In this document: positions 16,750-24,496 of the stretch, piece by piece
Position numbering within the stretch: position 1 is the stretch's first letter
Layout of the letters: every line of letters starts with the position of its first letter
Origin: Siminovitchia fortis
GTDB taxonomy: Bacteria; Bacillota; Bacilli; Bacillales; Bacillaceae_C
DNA length: 64,000 nt
Direction of reading: 5' to 3'
NCBI RefSeq assembly: GCF_003605365.2
Contig: NZ_QYTU02000013.1
Span: 1-64,000, forward strand
Position numbers and translations under genes: made by a program
The notes under the pieces: model-generated
Told to the model about the DNA's origin: nothing
Database searches by the model: none
The model's input: the letters and a program-made list of their open reading frames with translations, nothing else

Positions 16750-17784
16750 TTACTGAAATTTTTCTTTCCATTCATTCCGGATACGATCATAATTCTCATT
16801 CACCCAATCAATATCCAGGTCAACGGCGTGTGATTTTACACTCTCCAATGAAAGTGGTGTTTTTGATTCAACCTCAGGGTTTATTGGAATATGGTACCAG
16901 TTCGCCAGTACTTGCTGACCTTCTTTTGAAAGCAAGAAATCGATGAATTTTTTGCCGCCCTCCTGATTTGGTCCGCCTTCTACGATGGAGGCAGGATTAA
17001 CGAGAATAGGTGTCTTATCAGGTACGACAAAATCAACGCTTTCGCCTTTTGCTTTTAGTTCGTATGCCATGAAATCAAAGCCAACACCGATATGCGCTTC
17101 TCCCATGGAAACAGCTTTTGTTGGGGCTGATCCGGAGTCCGGTGTGGAGTTTGCCTGTTCAGCAAGTTTTTCAAAATATTTCCAAGCCTCATCTTCGCCC
17201 TTTTGCATCATTTGACTCATAACCATTAAAGTAGCTGTCCCAGAAGCAGCAGGGTTGGAAAACTGAATTTTTCCTTTCCATTTTGGATCAAGCAAATCTT
17301 CCCATGTTTTTGGCGCTTCTTCTTCGGATACAAGCTCAGTGTTGTACGCAAATCCAAGAACAAAGATTTCTACACCGACATATTTTCCGTCTTCGTGCTT
17401 AACTTTGATTCCGTTTTCAACGACATCCCAATCAGCTGCAAAATCCGGGATATAAGAACCGATGATTCCTTTATCAACAGCCGCTTCGAACGGAAGGATG
17501 CCGCCTCCACCGTACCAAACGTCCGCTTTCGGGTTGTCTTTTTCCGCCATCATTTGATTGACAAGAACGTTCGTACCCGCATAGTGCACATCTACTGTTT
17601 CATCATTCAATTCTTCATACTTTTGCTTTAATTCCTTCGTCATGTCAGGAGTTTCGGGAGAATAAAGCGTAATGCGGCCACTGTTCTTCCCGTCATCTCC
17701 AGATTCTGAAGAATCTCCTGCACATCCTGCCAAAACACCTAATACCAGTGCAATACTGGCTGCTAATCCCGCTAACTTTTTCAC
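16750..17784 (-). CDS. ABC importer substrate-binding lipoprotein (AfuA-like)
   Basis: This 344-residue periplasmic-binding-type protein is tethered by lipid at Cys21 (lipobox VLAGC). The mature part begins RITLYSPETPDMTKEL and contains KADVWYGGGGI and DPKWKGKIQFSNPAASGTA, typical of the iron(III)/phosphonate/sugar-phosphate binding group (SBP_bac_6/8). AfuA of this group in Actinobacillus binds hexose phosphates, which makes a phosphorylated ligand plausible here. It is the first gene of a four-gene operon with its own promoter. GTG 17784 follows AAAGGGGGA. Confidence 0.87.
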   Translation of the reverse strand: MKKLAGLAASIALVLGVLAGCAGDSSESGDDGKNSGRITLYSPETPDMTKELKQKYEELNDETVDVHYAGTNVLVNQMMAEKDNPKADVWYGGGGILPFEAAVDKGIIGSYIPDFAADWDVVENGIKVKHEDGKYVGVEIFVLGFAYNTELVSEEEAPKTWEDLLDPKWKGKIQFSNPAASGTATLMVMSQMMQKGEDEAWKYFEKLAEQANSTPDSGSAPTKAVSMGEAHIGVGFDFMAYELKAKGESVDFVVPDKTPILVNPASIVEGGPNQEGGKKFIDFLLSKEGQQVLANWYHIPINPEVESKTPLSLESVKSHAVDLDIDWVNENYDRIRNEWKEKFQ

Positions 17785-17855
17785 AAAAATCCCCCTTTAA
17801 AATTGTTGTTAATAAAGACAAAAATGAGATGGCCGACCGAAAGAAACCCTATCAT

Positions 17856-17947
17856 TTGCAAGGGCTTACAATTCAGGCGTTCATCTCAACATCTCTGCCT
17901 TATTTTTGGAATTAATTCCATTATACTAAACTTTTAAAAAACTACAA
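17856..17947 (-). promoter_or_regulatory. Promoter and cre-like palindrome of the ABC importer operon
   Basis: On the minus strand, TAGTATAAT (-10 at 17920-17925) lies 16 bases after TTGTAG (17942-17947), giving a fair sigma-A promoter. About 50 bases downstream is the palindrome TTGTAAGCCCTTGCAA (17856-17871). Its core differs from the CcpA cre consensus TGWAARCGYTWNCW at one central base, so it may be a roadblock-type catabolite repression site. That mismatch is in the most conserved pair, so another regulator is possible. Confidence 0.45.
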
Positions 17948-18313
17948 GCTTAAATTCTGAAAAAATATTATTTTTCCCTCAACATGATAACCAATCAAAA
18001 TTTTTTCATATCCAAAATTTCAGGAGGGAACTATTGGCCCAATGAATGTAACGCCCATGCAACTTGATTTAGCAATATTCTATCAAATTAAAGTATGCAA
18101 TTCACCGGTGAAAATGAAAATAAGCAATTCAGTTACTTAGCCCTATCATGCATTTAGTCCAAGTGTATTAGAAACTATCATGTCTCAGGTAAAAAAGGAC
18201 GATTTTTAGCGAAAAACAAAATTTTTACTTTCCAGAAAATTAACAATAATATATACTGCTAACCAATTGCTGTCTGGGTTAGTGAGAAAATCTATATACA
18301 AGGAGGAGTCGGA
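17948..18313. other. AT-rich intergenic region between ABC importer and glycerophosphodiesterase
   Basis: No coding sequence is supported. The region is very AT-rich and should carry the promoter of the downstream secreted enzyme. I looked for paired TTAACA-like Pho boxes and saw only one clear half site (TTAACA near 18240), so phosphate control cannot be claimed. The gene's ribosome site is AAGGAGGAG at 18300-18308. Confidence 0.4.
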
Positions 18314-20641
18314 ATGAGAAAGAGGAGAAACATTGTGATGAAGCTTGCCATGATTTTCACTATTATCGTTATGACTGCTGCCAGCTTTCCTTTTGAAGCA
18401 AGCCACATCGTTCGTGCAGAACAATCAGTATTGGTCGAAGAGAATTTTGATCGGTTGGATGACCGCTTGCCAGATGGGTGGAAGGTAATTGAAGGGCAAG
18501 CTGCGGTCGAGAACGGGAAATTAAAGTTAACCTCACCTTCCACTGCATCCCCGGCTAGAGTATTGGTGCCTCTCCCGGATGAAAGTAGAGATATCGTTTT
18601 TGAAGCAGATATGACCTTTGTTTCCGCTGTTGAAGACACTCGTTGGGCATCTTTGATGTACAGAGTTCAATCTGAGGATTATCCGTACTATCAGTTTGCA
18701 GTCCGGAGAGGAACAACGGCATTAAATGGAGTTGAATTCGCTGAGCGTGACGCCCAAAACAAGTGGGTTGTACCGGAAGCTACTTTTTTTACGGAAAACT
18801 TTGAGTATAATAAGCCTTACCGTTTGAAAGTTATCATCAGCAAAAACCGAGTGCAGCAATTTATTAATAATAAACTTGTCATCAATAGCGACCAGGCAAT
18901 GAATATGAAGAATGGGGACGTCGGATTTCAAGCAAGCGGATCAACCGTCCTTTTTGACAATGTGAAAGTATCGACATTTGACCAGGACTTGCCGCCTGTT
19001 GATAACTCAGGTGCTTTCCTTCCAGAGGAGGTTAAGACCAATATTATCAATGCACCGACACTTATCGGCAGTTCACTTTCAGCCGCAGCCGATGCAAATA
19101 CAGCATCCGTCCTTCTTGATGTTGAAAGGAATGCCGCAGGTCACTTGGTGACGAGCGGACTGCCTCTTTCAGAAGCGCTTGCCAAGGTAAAAAATAAACA
19201 TATTCCAATTCTAAAAATTGAACAAAGAGGGCTCGAAGAGGAGGTAGTCCATACACTAAATGAAACTCAGTCAACTGATGTTCATATTGTTTCCTCCAAC
19301 CCGGATATTGTAAAAGCAATTACCACGCTGATGCCAACAGCACGAGGCGGGATCATCTATACGAAACAATCATTTAACAAACATGATCTTAACCAATTGG
19401 TCCGGACTGTCCATTCAAGTAATGCCAAGGTTGCGTTGATTCCCCAAAAAATACTTACAGTAGAAACTGTTCACTACCTGCACACAAGAATGGTCGCTGT
19501 GTGGGGAATGGGTGCCGGAACGGAAAATGCCGCACATGAACTTATCCATACCGGTGTGGATGGCATGATTACAAACAATCCTGCTGCTTCTGTTGAGGCA
19601 CTTGCAAAGTATCCAAAGAATACGATTGTTCAGCGGCCGATCGTCGCGGCACATAGAGGAGTTCCGTCTATGGCTCCTGAAAACACAATGGCTGGTTATC
19701 GACTCGCTTACGATTTGGGCGCGGATCAAATTGAAACGGATTTGCAACTCACTAAAGACGGGCACATTATCATCATGCATGATACAACTGTGGACCGAAC
19801 TACAAATGGCAAAGGCGCTGTTCGTGACCTTACCCTGGAAGAAATCCGCCAACTTGATGCCGGAAGCAAGTTTGGTGAAGAATTCGCAGGCGAAAAGGTT
19901 CCGACCTTCAAAGAGTTTTTGCAGGAATTCAAAGGGAAAGATGTAATTCTACTCATTGAATTAAAAGATGTAGACATTGAAGAACAAGCGATAAGAGAAA
20001 TCAAGGAAGCGGGTATGGTCGACCAAGTCGTCCTTCAAAGCTTCGATCTTGGCAGCATGGTAAAATCTTTCGAGTTACATCCTGAAATTCCGGTCGGATA
20101 CCTCTATTCCGCGGCAGTTCCAGGAACGCAAAGTGCCAAAATTAAAAACGCACAAAAAATGATGGATTATGGAACAAACTACAACGTTACGCTGAATGCA
20201 AGCTACGGAAGCACATACAAGGAATTTATCCAATACATGCGGCAACGCGGCATGCTTACCATGCATTGGACTTTCCGCGAGGAAGCACCGTTCCGTGATA
20301 AGCTTGCAGAAGGTCTTATTGGACCAATCACCGATTACATGCAATGGCTGACGGACTCACCCATCAACCTGGAAACACCTATCAAAAAAGTAAATCTAAA
20401 ACCAGGCAAGACGTCTACGATTCGTGCAAAAGCTTTCGTAGACTACCGGACTGCAAAAAAGGAGAACATCCCAACTGAGTTATTCGTTACAGAAAATACC
20501 GATGTTGTCCGAGTTAATGGCAATACAATCGAAGCAGTTTCTCCCGGAACTGCCCAAGTCTTCGTAAAACATACATTCTCAATGTTAGGACAGGAGTGGA
20601 ATGTTGTTGGTGAGCCAATTGAAGTCCATGTAAAGGAGTAA
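18314..20641 (+). CDS. Secreted multidomain glycerophosphodiester phosphodiesterase
   Basis: This 775-residue exported protein has a signal sequence of about 35 residues. A LamG-like beta sandwich (about 38-220) with LFDNVKVST is followed by a GDPD-like barrel half that has lost the catalytic motif (about 235-440). The true GDPD domain (about 445-685) carries HRGVPSMAPENT, DQIETDLQLTKDGHIIIMHD and LLIELK, the metal and catalytic residues of the family. A C-terminal Ig-like domain (about 690-775) follows. It should cleave glycerophosphodiesters outside the cell to glycerol 3-phosphate and an alcohol. The nearby importer, phosphatase and glpD could use the product. The barrel-like tandem is unusual. 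Confidence 0.88.
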   Translation: MRKRRNIVMKLAMIFTIIVMTAASFPFEASHIVRAEQSVLVEENFDRLDDRLPDGWKVIEGQAAVENGKLKLTSPSTASPARVLVPLPDESRDIVFEADMTFVSAVEDTRWASLMYRVQSEDYPYYQFAVRRGTTALNGVEFAERDAQNKWVVPEATFFTENFEYNKPYRLKVIISKNRVQQFINNKLVINSDQAMNMKNGDVGFQASGSTVLFDNVKVSTFDQDLPPVDNSGAFLPEEVKTNIINAPTLIGSSLSAAADANTASVLLDVERNAAGHLVTSGLPLSEALAKVKNKHIPILKIEQRGLEEEVVHTLNETQSTDVHIVSSNPDIVKAITTLMPTARGGIIYTKQSFNKHDLNQLVRTVHSSNAKVALIPQKILTVETVHYLHTRMVAVWGMGAGTENAAHELIHTGVDGMITNNPAASVEALAKYPKNTIVQRPIVAAHRGVPSMAPENTMAGYRLAYDLGADQIETDLQLTKDGHIIIMHDTTVDRTTNGKGAVRDLTLEEIRQLDAGSKFGEEFAGEKVPTFKEFLQEFKGKDVILLIELKDVDIEEQAIREIKEAGMVDQVVLQSFDLGSMVKSFELHPEIPVGYLYSAAVPGTQSAKIKNAQKMMDYGTNYNVTLNASYGSTYKEFIQYMRQRGMLTMHWTFREEAPFRDKLAEGLIGPITDYMQWLTDSPINLETPIKKVNLKPGKTSTIRAKAFVDYRTAKKENIPTELFVTENTDVVRVNGNTIEAVSPGTAQVFVKHTFSMLGQEWNVVGEPIEVHVKE

Positions 20642-20792
20642 AACTTATAATAAAAGTAATGTCAGGGAAGAGGGGGAAATACCTCAATCCGGATTTTTCT
20701 TCCTCGTCTGGATTGACATTAAGCCCCTTTAGTAAACAATTTTTTTAGCCTTATCATTGTTGAACATTAAGATTTGTGAAGCTCGCTTAAAC

Positions 20793-20821
20793 AAAAAACC
20801 GGGCCCTCTGGCCTGGTTTTT
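20793..20821. terminator. Bidirectional terminator between converging genes
   Basis: AAAACCGGGCC, loop CTCT, GGCCTGGTTTT forms a strong stem with an A run on the left and a T run on the right, serving both the phosphodiesterase (+) and the flavoprotein (-). A second inverted repeat, TAATGTCA near 20658 with TGACATTA near 20712, encloses the first part of the gap. Confidence 0.8.
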
Positions 20822-22058
20822 ATCCAATCCTTTTGGCATTGACCTTGTGATCTTGTTCCATGCTTTCCCAATAATCCTTCATTTGCTCTCTGCCCTTCTC
20901 TATATCAGGATTAAATTGAATGGCGGTTTCCCTCCGTAAAGCCTGAACCCGATGGATCGCCTCCTTCAGTATTTCATCTAACGATTGCCCTCCACTTTTT
21001 GCCTGCACAGCAATCGATAGCCCGGCTACAGCTCCCTGGGCCATCGCAATTTTACCGCTTTCAATTCCCGTGATATTTCCGGCGACAAAGAGTCCCTGAA
21101 GAGGTGTTTCCATCTCTTCTGAATGGATCGGCACATGCCCGCCGAGCGCAGGTACGTATTTAAACGGACAGCCGGCGACAGCAGCCAGTTCGGCCAGAGG
21201 GTACAAACCGCCGGCGATGCAAACAAAATCCGCCTCATGCTCTATCTCCGAGTCGGAGATCCTGTTTCCGGAAGAATCGATATCTACGGCGCGAACACCT
21301 TCCACTTGCTCTTTGCCTACGATCTCAACTGCCGCTTTCTTTAATTGCAGCGGTGTTCCGTTCACCTTAATCCCATCTTTAGGGAAAAAGCGTAATCCAG
21401 CCTTCCTTATCCAATCATTTTTCATCAAGCGGCTTCCTGCTCTGAGAAGAGGGGAAGGGGCAAGATGTGCAGCGTTTAACAGGGATTTTAACACTTTTTC
21501 CGGTACAGCTGCATCATTGCTTAATGGGGTCTTTTCAGGCAGAACAATTCTGTCTACATGAATTCCCGCCAACTGGAGTTCATTTAAGATGGCAAAGGCC
21601 AAAATATTCGCTCCAATAATGATCCCTTTTTTTCCGACTTCAACTCTGTGCACATTGGTCATGACTTGGGCAGCGCCGATTGACATGACTCCTGGAAGGG
21701 TCCAGCCCGGAAGAGGTATCGGGTATTCGGCTGCACCAGTCGCAAGTAGAACAAAAGGAGCTTGAAAGGAACCTTCATTTGTATAAACGTTCCAGAGGGC
21801 ACCCTCTTTATAGAGGTTATAAACGGATACGCCGCAGCGTATATCCACGCCCAGTCCTTCCGCTTCTTCTTGAAGCCGTTTTGATTCTTCGATTCCATTC
21901 CACCATTGGCCGGATGGCTCCTGATGCAGCTGTCCGAGCAGCCTTCCGCCGGGCTTGATGAATTCATCGAGTACAGTAACACTCAATCCGTATTCAGCCG
22001 ATGAAATAGCTCCCGCCAAACCTGCAGGCCCTGCCCCAATTACAATCACATCCGTCAC
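20820..22058 (-). CDS. FAD/NAD(P)-binding oxidoreductase, D-hydroxyproline dehydrogenase alpha-type subunit (HcnB-like)
   Basis: This 412-residue flavoprotein has an N-terminal VIVIGAGPAGLAGA nucleotide fold, the middle motif LLATGAAEYPIPLPGW and a C-terminal GLFVAGNITGIESGKIAMAQG. This class (HcnB, opine-oxidase and Lhp types) works in heteromeric dehydrogenases with a small ferredoxin subunit and a DadA-like subunit. It overlaps the ferredoxin gene upstream by 4 bases, and a BFD-type Fe-S protein precedes that. With the DadA-like gene at 24497 these match the heteromeric cis-4-hydroxy-D-proline dehydrogenases known from Pseudomonas. Substrate is inferred from the surrounding hydroxyproline genes. 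Confidence 0.78.
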   Translation of the reverse strand: MTDVIVIGAGPAGLAGAISSAEYGLSVTVLDEFIKPGGRLLGQLHQEPSGQWWNGIEESKRLQEEAEGLGVDIRCGVSVYNLYKEGALWNVYTNEGSFQAPFVLLATGAAEYPIPLPGWTLPGVMSIGAAQVMTNVHRVEVGKKGIIIGANILAFAILNELQLAGIHVDRIVLPEKTPLSNDAAVPEKVLKSLLNAAHLAPSPLLRAGSRLMKNDWIRKAGLRFFPKDGIKVNGTPLQLKKAAVEIVGKEQVEGVRAVDIDSSGNRISDSEIEHEADFVCIAGGLYPLAELAAVAGCPFKYVPALGGHVPIHSEEMETPLQGLFVAGNITGIESGKIAMAQGAVAGLSIAVQAKSGGQSLDEILKEAIHRVQALRRETAIQFNPDIEKGREQMKDYWESMEQDHKVNAKRIG

Positions 22059-22387
22059 TGTTCTTCCACCATCCTTTTGACAATGTTCGGAAGCCGCTTT
22101 CCGCTTTCAATCAACATATCTTCTTCCACAGTGGTTAGACAAGCCCTCTTATTTAGCTGGCCATTAACAGTAACACGGCACTCCATACAGTGGCCGATAT
22201 TGCAGTAAAAGCCTCTCGGTGTCCCGCTTTCTTCATGGACCCGGAGCTGGCGGACGCCGTTTGCCAACAAGGCCGCAGCTATTGTTTCCCCTTCCCGCGC
22301 ATAATATAGCTTTCCGTCAAATTGAAAAGGGATTGTTTTATTATTATCCAGTTTCCCAAGGATTGGGTGGTTCATAATCCTAGTCAT
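22055..22387 (-). CDS. Small [2Fe-2S] ferredoxin subunit of the D-hydroxyproline dehydrogenase
   Basis: This 110-residue protein of the Fer2_4 type has the cluster Cys pattern GFYCNIGHCMECRV followed by RACLT, four cysteines in all. It lacks any flavin or membrane segment, as expected for the electron-carrying small subunit of HcnABC-like dehydrogenases. It overlaps the BFD gene upstream by 8 bases and the flavoprotein gene downstream by 4 bases, so the three are translationally coupled. Confidence 0.82.
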   Translation of the reverse strand: MTRIMNHPILGKLDNNKTIPFQFDGKLYYAREGETIAAALLANGVRQLRVHEESGTPRGFYCNIGHCMECRVTVNGQLNKRACLTTVEEDMLIESGKRLPNIVKRMVEEQ

Positions 22388-22655
22388 TTATTTCACCTGC
22401 TGAACCGAAAGTGATGGGACGAACAGGGGGTTGATACTTTAAAGGAATCTCCGACATTTTTACATTTTTTACGGCACTTGCAATCATTCGATCTACGGAT
22501 ACCCGGCATGTCCGCCCCCCGCAAAAGCCCATTCCGGCTCTCGTTCGCAATTTTAGCTCCCTTGCCGTGCATTGGTGTTTTTCAGCTGTTTCTTGAAGCT
22601 GCCCAAACGTTACTTCCTCACAACGGCAAATAACCATATCTTTGAGTCTATTCAC
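22380..22655 (-). CDS. BFD-like [2Fe-2S] protein, dehydrogenase subunit
   Basis: This 91-residue protein has two Cys pairs, VICRCEEV near the start and GFCGGRTCRV in the middle, the C-x-C plus C-x4-C layout of the BFD-like [2Fe-2S] domain. In HcnA- and opine-oxidase-type enzymes such a domain is attached to one of the subunits. Here it is a separate gene. It is the first gene after a sigma-54 promoter (22690-22705) that lies in the 52-base gap behind the activator gene. The GTG start follows a GAGGAGGCGATC ribosome site. Confidence 0.82.
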   Translation of the reverse strand: MNRLKDMVICRCEEVTFGQLQETAEKHQCTARELKLRTRAGMGFCGGRTCRVSVDRMIASAVKNVKMSEIPLKYQPPVRPITFGSAGEIND

Positions 22656-22689
22656 TTGATCGCCTCCTCAAATCCTTGCTCAATATAAA

Positions 22690-22705
22690 TGCAAGAAACA
22701 TGCCA
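22690..22705 (-). promoter_or_regulatory. Sigma-54 promoter for the dehydrogenase small-subunit genes
   Basis: On the minus strand TGGCATG-TTTC-TTGCA, with GG and GC exactly 10 bases apart, matches the -24/-12 consensus TGGCAC-N5-TTGC. It lies immediately after the stop codon of the activator gene and 35 bases before the first dehydrogenase gene, so the three Fe-S/flavin genes can be switched on separately from the activator. Confidence 0.85.
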
Positions 22706-22707
22706 TA

Positions 22708-24330
22708 TTAAGATAATCCGAGGCGCTTCATTCGATTGTACAGAGTGGCCCGGGTGATCCCAAGTTGTTTCGCACATTGTGCTTTATTTCCATCGGTTAT
22801 TCTTAAAGCCCGCTCAAGAACTTTCCTTTCATATGAGTCCATCTCTTCCTGTAAAGGAAGCACAGTTTCCTCTTCATCTTTTTGTATTTCCAACGTTTGA
22901 TGAGCCGGATTTATTGCGGAAGCATTAGAAACGAAGGGCAAATATTCTTTTCTTATCAAGCCATCTGCCGAAAAAACGACCAAGCGCTCAACGACATTCC
23001 GCAGCTCCCGAATATTGCCCGGCCAGTCATAATGAAGCATTGCATGTATCACATCGGCAGGGAACTTTTGAATAGGGCGCTCATAACGGATCGATAATTC
23101 TTGTAAAAAATGGCTTGTCAGTTCAATGATATCTTCTTTTCTTTCTCTTAACGGAGGTATTTGTATGCTGACGACGTTCAATCTGTAAAATAAATCGTCG
23201 CGGAATTTCCCCTCTCTGACAAGTTCCTCCAAGTCGCGGTTAGTCGCAGCGATGATCCGAAAATCAATGTCAATCTCTTTTTCTCCGCCAATTCGGTAAA
23301 ACTTTTGCTCCTGTAAAACCCTTAAAAGCTTCACTTGCATATCAAGGGGCATTTCTCCAATTTCGTCGAGAAAAAGTGTCCCTCCCCGGGCAAGTTCAAC
23401 CTTTCCTTTTTTTCCTTTTTGGTTTGCTCCGGAGAAGGCCCCTTTTTCATAGCCAAACATTTCGCTTTCAAACAGTGATTCGGGAATAGCCCCGCAGTTG
23501 ACAGAAATGAATGGGGCATCTTCAGGCTCACTTGCCTCATGGATTGCCTTGGCAAAGACCTCCTTGCCCACGCCGCTTTCCCCCAAAATCAATACGGTGG
23601 ACTTTACAGTACAAACTTTTCTGGCCAATTCAACCGTTTGCTGAAGGGAAGTGCTTTTTCCTTTGATGGAACTGAATGGATCACGTGTTTTTCTGTATTT
23701 TGCAACCTCCTGTTCCAGACGGTGGACTTCTGTTGACATGTTGAATAGTTTCTCATTCAGCATTACCTGGCTCGTTACATCCATTTCGGATACGACCGCT
23801 CCGATAATTTTCCGATCGCAAAAAACGGGATTGGAATTAATCAGCACAAACAGGTCGGATCTGGGCTGATGTTGATGGTGGGTAATGCTTTTGCCTTTAT
23901 AAAGCGACTTCAATAATTCCAGTTTATCAGTGTCGAAAAAGTCAGTTATTTTTCTGCCCAATATCTCGCTTTGCTTGATTGAAAATATTTTCTCCGCACC
24001 TTCTGTCCAAGTCTGAACCAGCTCATTCTCATCAATAACAGTCACTGAGGAGTCCGTTGTTTGAGTGACAGTATTGTAAAAAGCTCTTAATTGTCTGTAC
24101 AAGGAGTAGAGGGTTTGAATCATATCAGAAGCTGTCAAGACCGCTTCCGGCTGCTGCTGCTGATTTACAATGACGATCGGCTCAGACTCTTGGAGGGATT
24201 GAATCAAGGTTTCCACTGAGTCGTTGATATGGACAGTTTTATACGATGGTTTCATTGCTTCATGTAATGATTTTGAGCCATTTTTCAAAGCTTCTTTTAA
24301 AATCTTATCAATGGTGAGCGAAAACGCCAT
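22708..24330 (-). CDS. Sigma-54-dependent transcriptional activator of the hydroxyproline locus
   Basis: This 540-residue activator has an N-terminal CBS-like half (about 15-75), a PAS domain (about 85-210) and a short coiled region. The AAA+ domain (about 228-460) contains Walker A GESGVGKE, Walker B GGTLFLDEIGE and the sigma-54 contact loop GAFSGA, a variant of the usual GAFTGA. A Fis-type helix-turn-helix (NKAQCAKQLGITRATLYNRM) closes the protein. It is divergent from the hydroxyproline operon, and sigma-54 promoters lie on both sides. The PAS or CBS region may sense hydroxyproline or a product. ATG 24330 has a TTAGGAGGC ribosome site. Confidence 0.93.
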   Translation of the reverse strand: MAFSLTIDKILKEALKNGSKSLHEAMKPSYKTVHINDSVETLIQSLQESEPIVIVNQQQQPEAVLTASDMIQTLYSLYRQLRAFYNTVTQTTDSSVTVIDENELVQTWTEGAEKIFSIKQSEILGRKITDFFDTDKLELLKSLYKGKSITHHQHQPRSDLFVLINSNPVFCDRKIIGAVVSEMDVTSQVMLNEKLFNMSTEVHRLEQEVAKYRKTRDPFSSIKGKSTSLQQTVELARKVCTVKSTVLILGESGVGKEVFAKAIHEASEPEDAPFISVNCGAIPESLFESEMFGYEKGAFSGANQKGKKGKVELARGGTLFLDEIGEMPLDMQVKLLRVLQEQKFYRIGGEKEIDIDFRIIAATNRDLEELVREGKFRDDLFYRLNVVSIQIPPLRERKEDIIELTSHFLQELSIRYERPIQKFPADVIHAMLHYDWPGNIRELRNVVERLVVFSADGLIRKEYLPFVSNASAINPAHQTLEIQKDEEETVLPLQEEMDSYERKVLERALRITDGNKAQCAKQLGITRATLYNRMKRLGLS

Positions 24331-24377
24331 TTCTTTGCCTCCTAATCGTAAAAGTAATTATACAGTGTCTAACTTAT

Positions 24378-24394
24378 TATACACGTAGTGTTTA
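24378..24394 (+). promoter_or_regulatory. Candidate upstream activator site
   Basis: TATACAC-GTA-GTGTTTA is a near-perfect inverted repeat (one mismatch) 50 bases upstream of the -24 element. A related TACAGTGTCTAA starts at 24361. The position suits enhancer binding by the activator encoded alongside. It is also close to the activator's own start and could serve autoregulation. Confidence 0.4.
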
Positions 24395-24443
24395 TTTTTT
24401 TGAAATACTCTTATAAATTTGTTTTGTTTACAAACATTTAAGG

Positions 24444-24459
24444 TGGCATGTTCCTTGCA
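24444..24459 (+). promoter_or_regulatory. Sigma-54 promoter of the hydroxyproline operon
   Basis: TGGCATG-TTCC-TTGCA has GG at 24445 and GC at 24457 separated by 10 bases, the canonical -24/-12 spacing. It is 38 bases upstream of the first gene and nearly identical to the elements at 22690 (-) and 44703 (+). Confidence 0.9.
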
Positions 24460-24496
24460 ACATAGATAACCAAGTGGTCGAAAGGAGGGTAGGATT

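Noticed and set aside
18180..18313. Pho box upstream of the secreted glycerophosphodiesterase
   Set aside because: Only one clear TTAACA-type half is seen and no properly spaced repeats.
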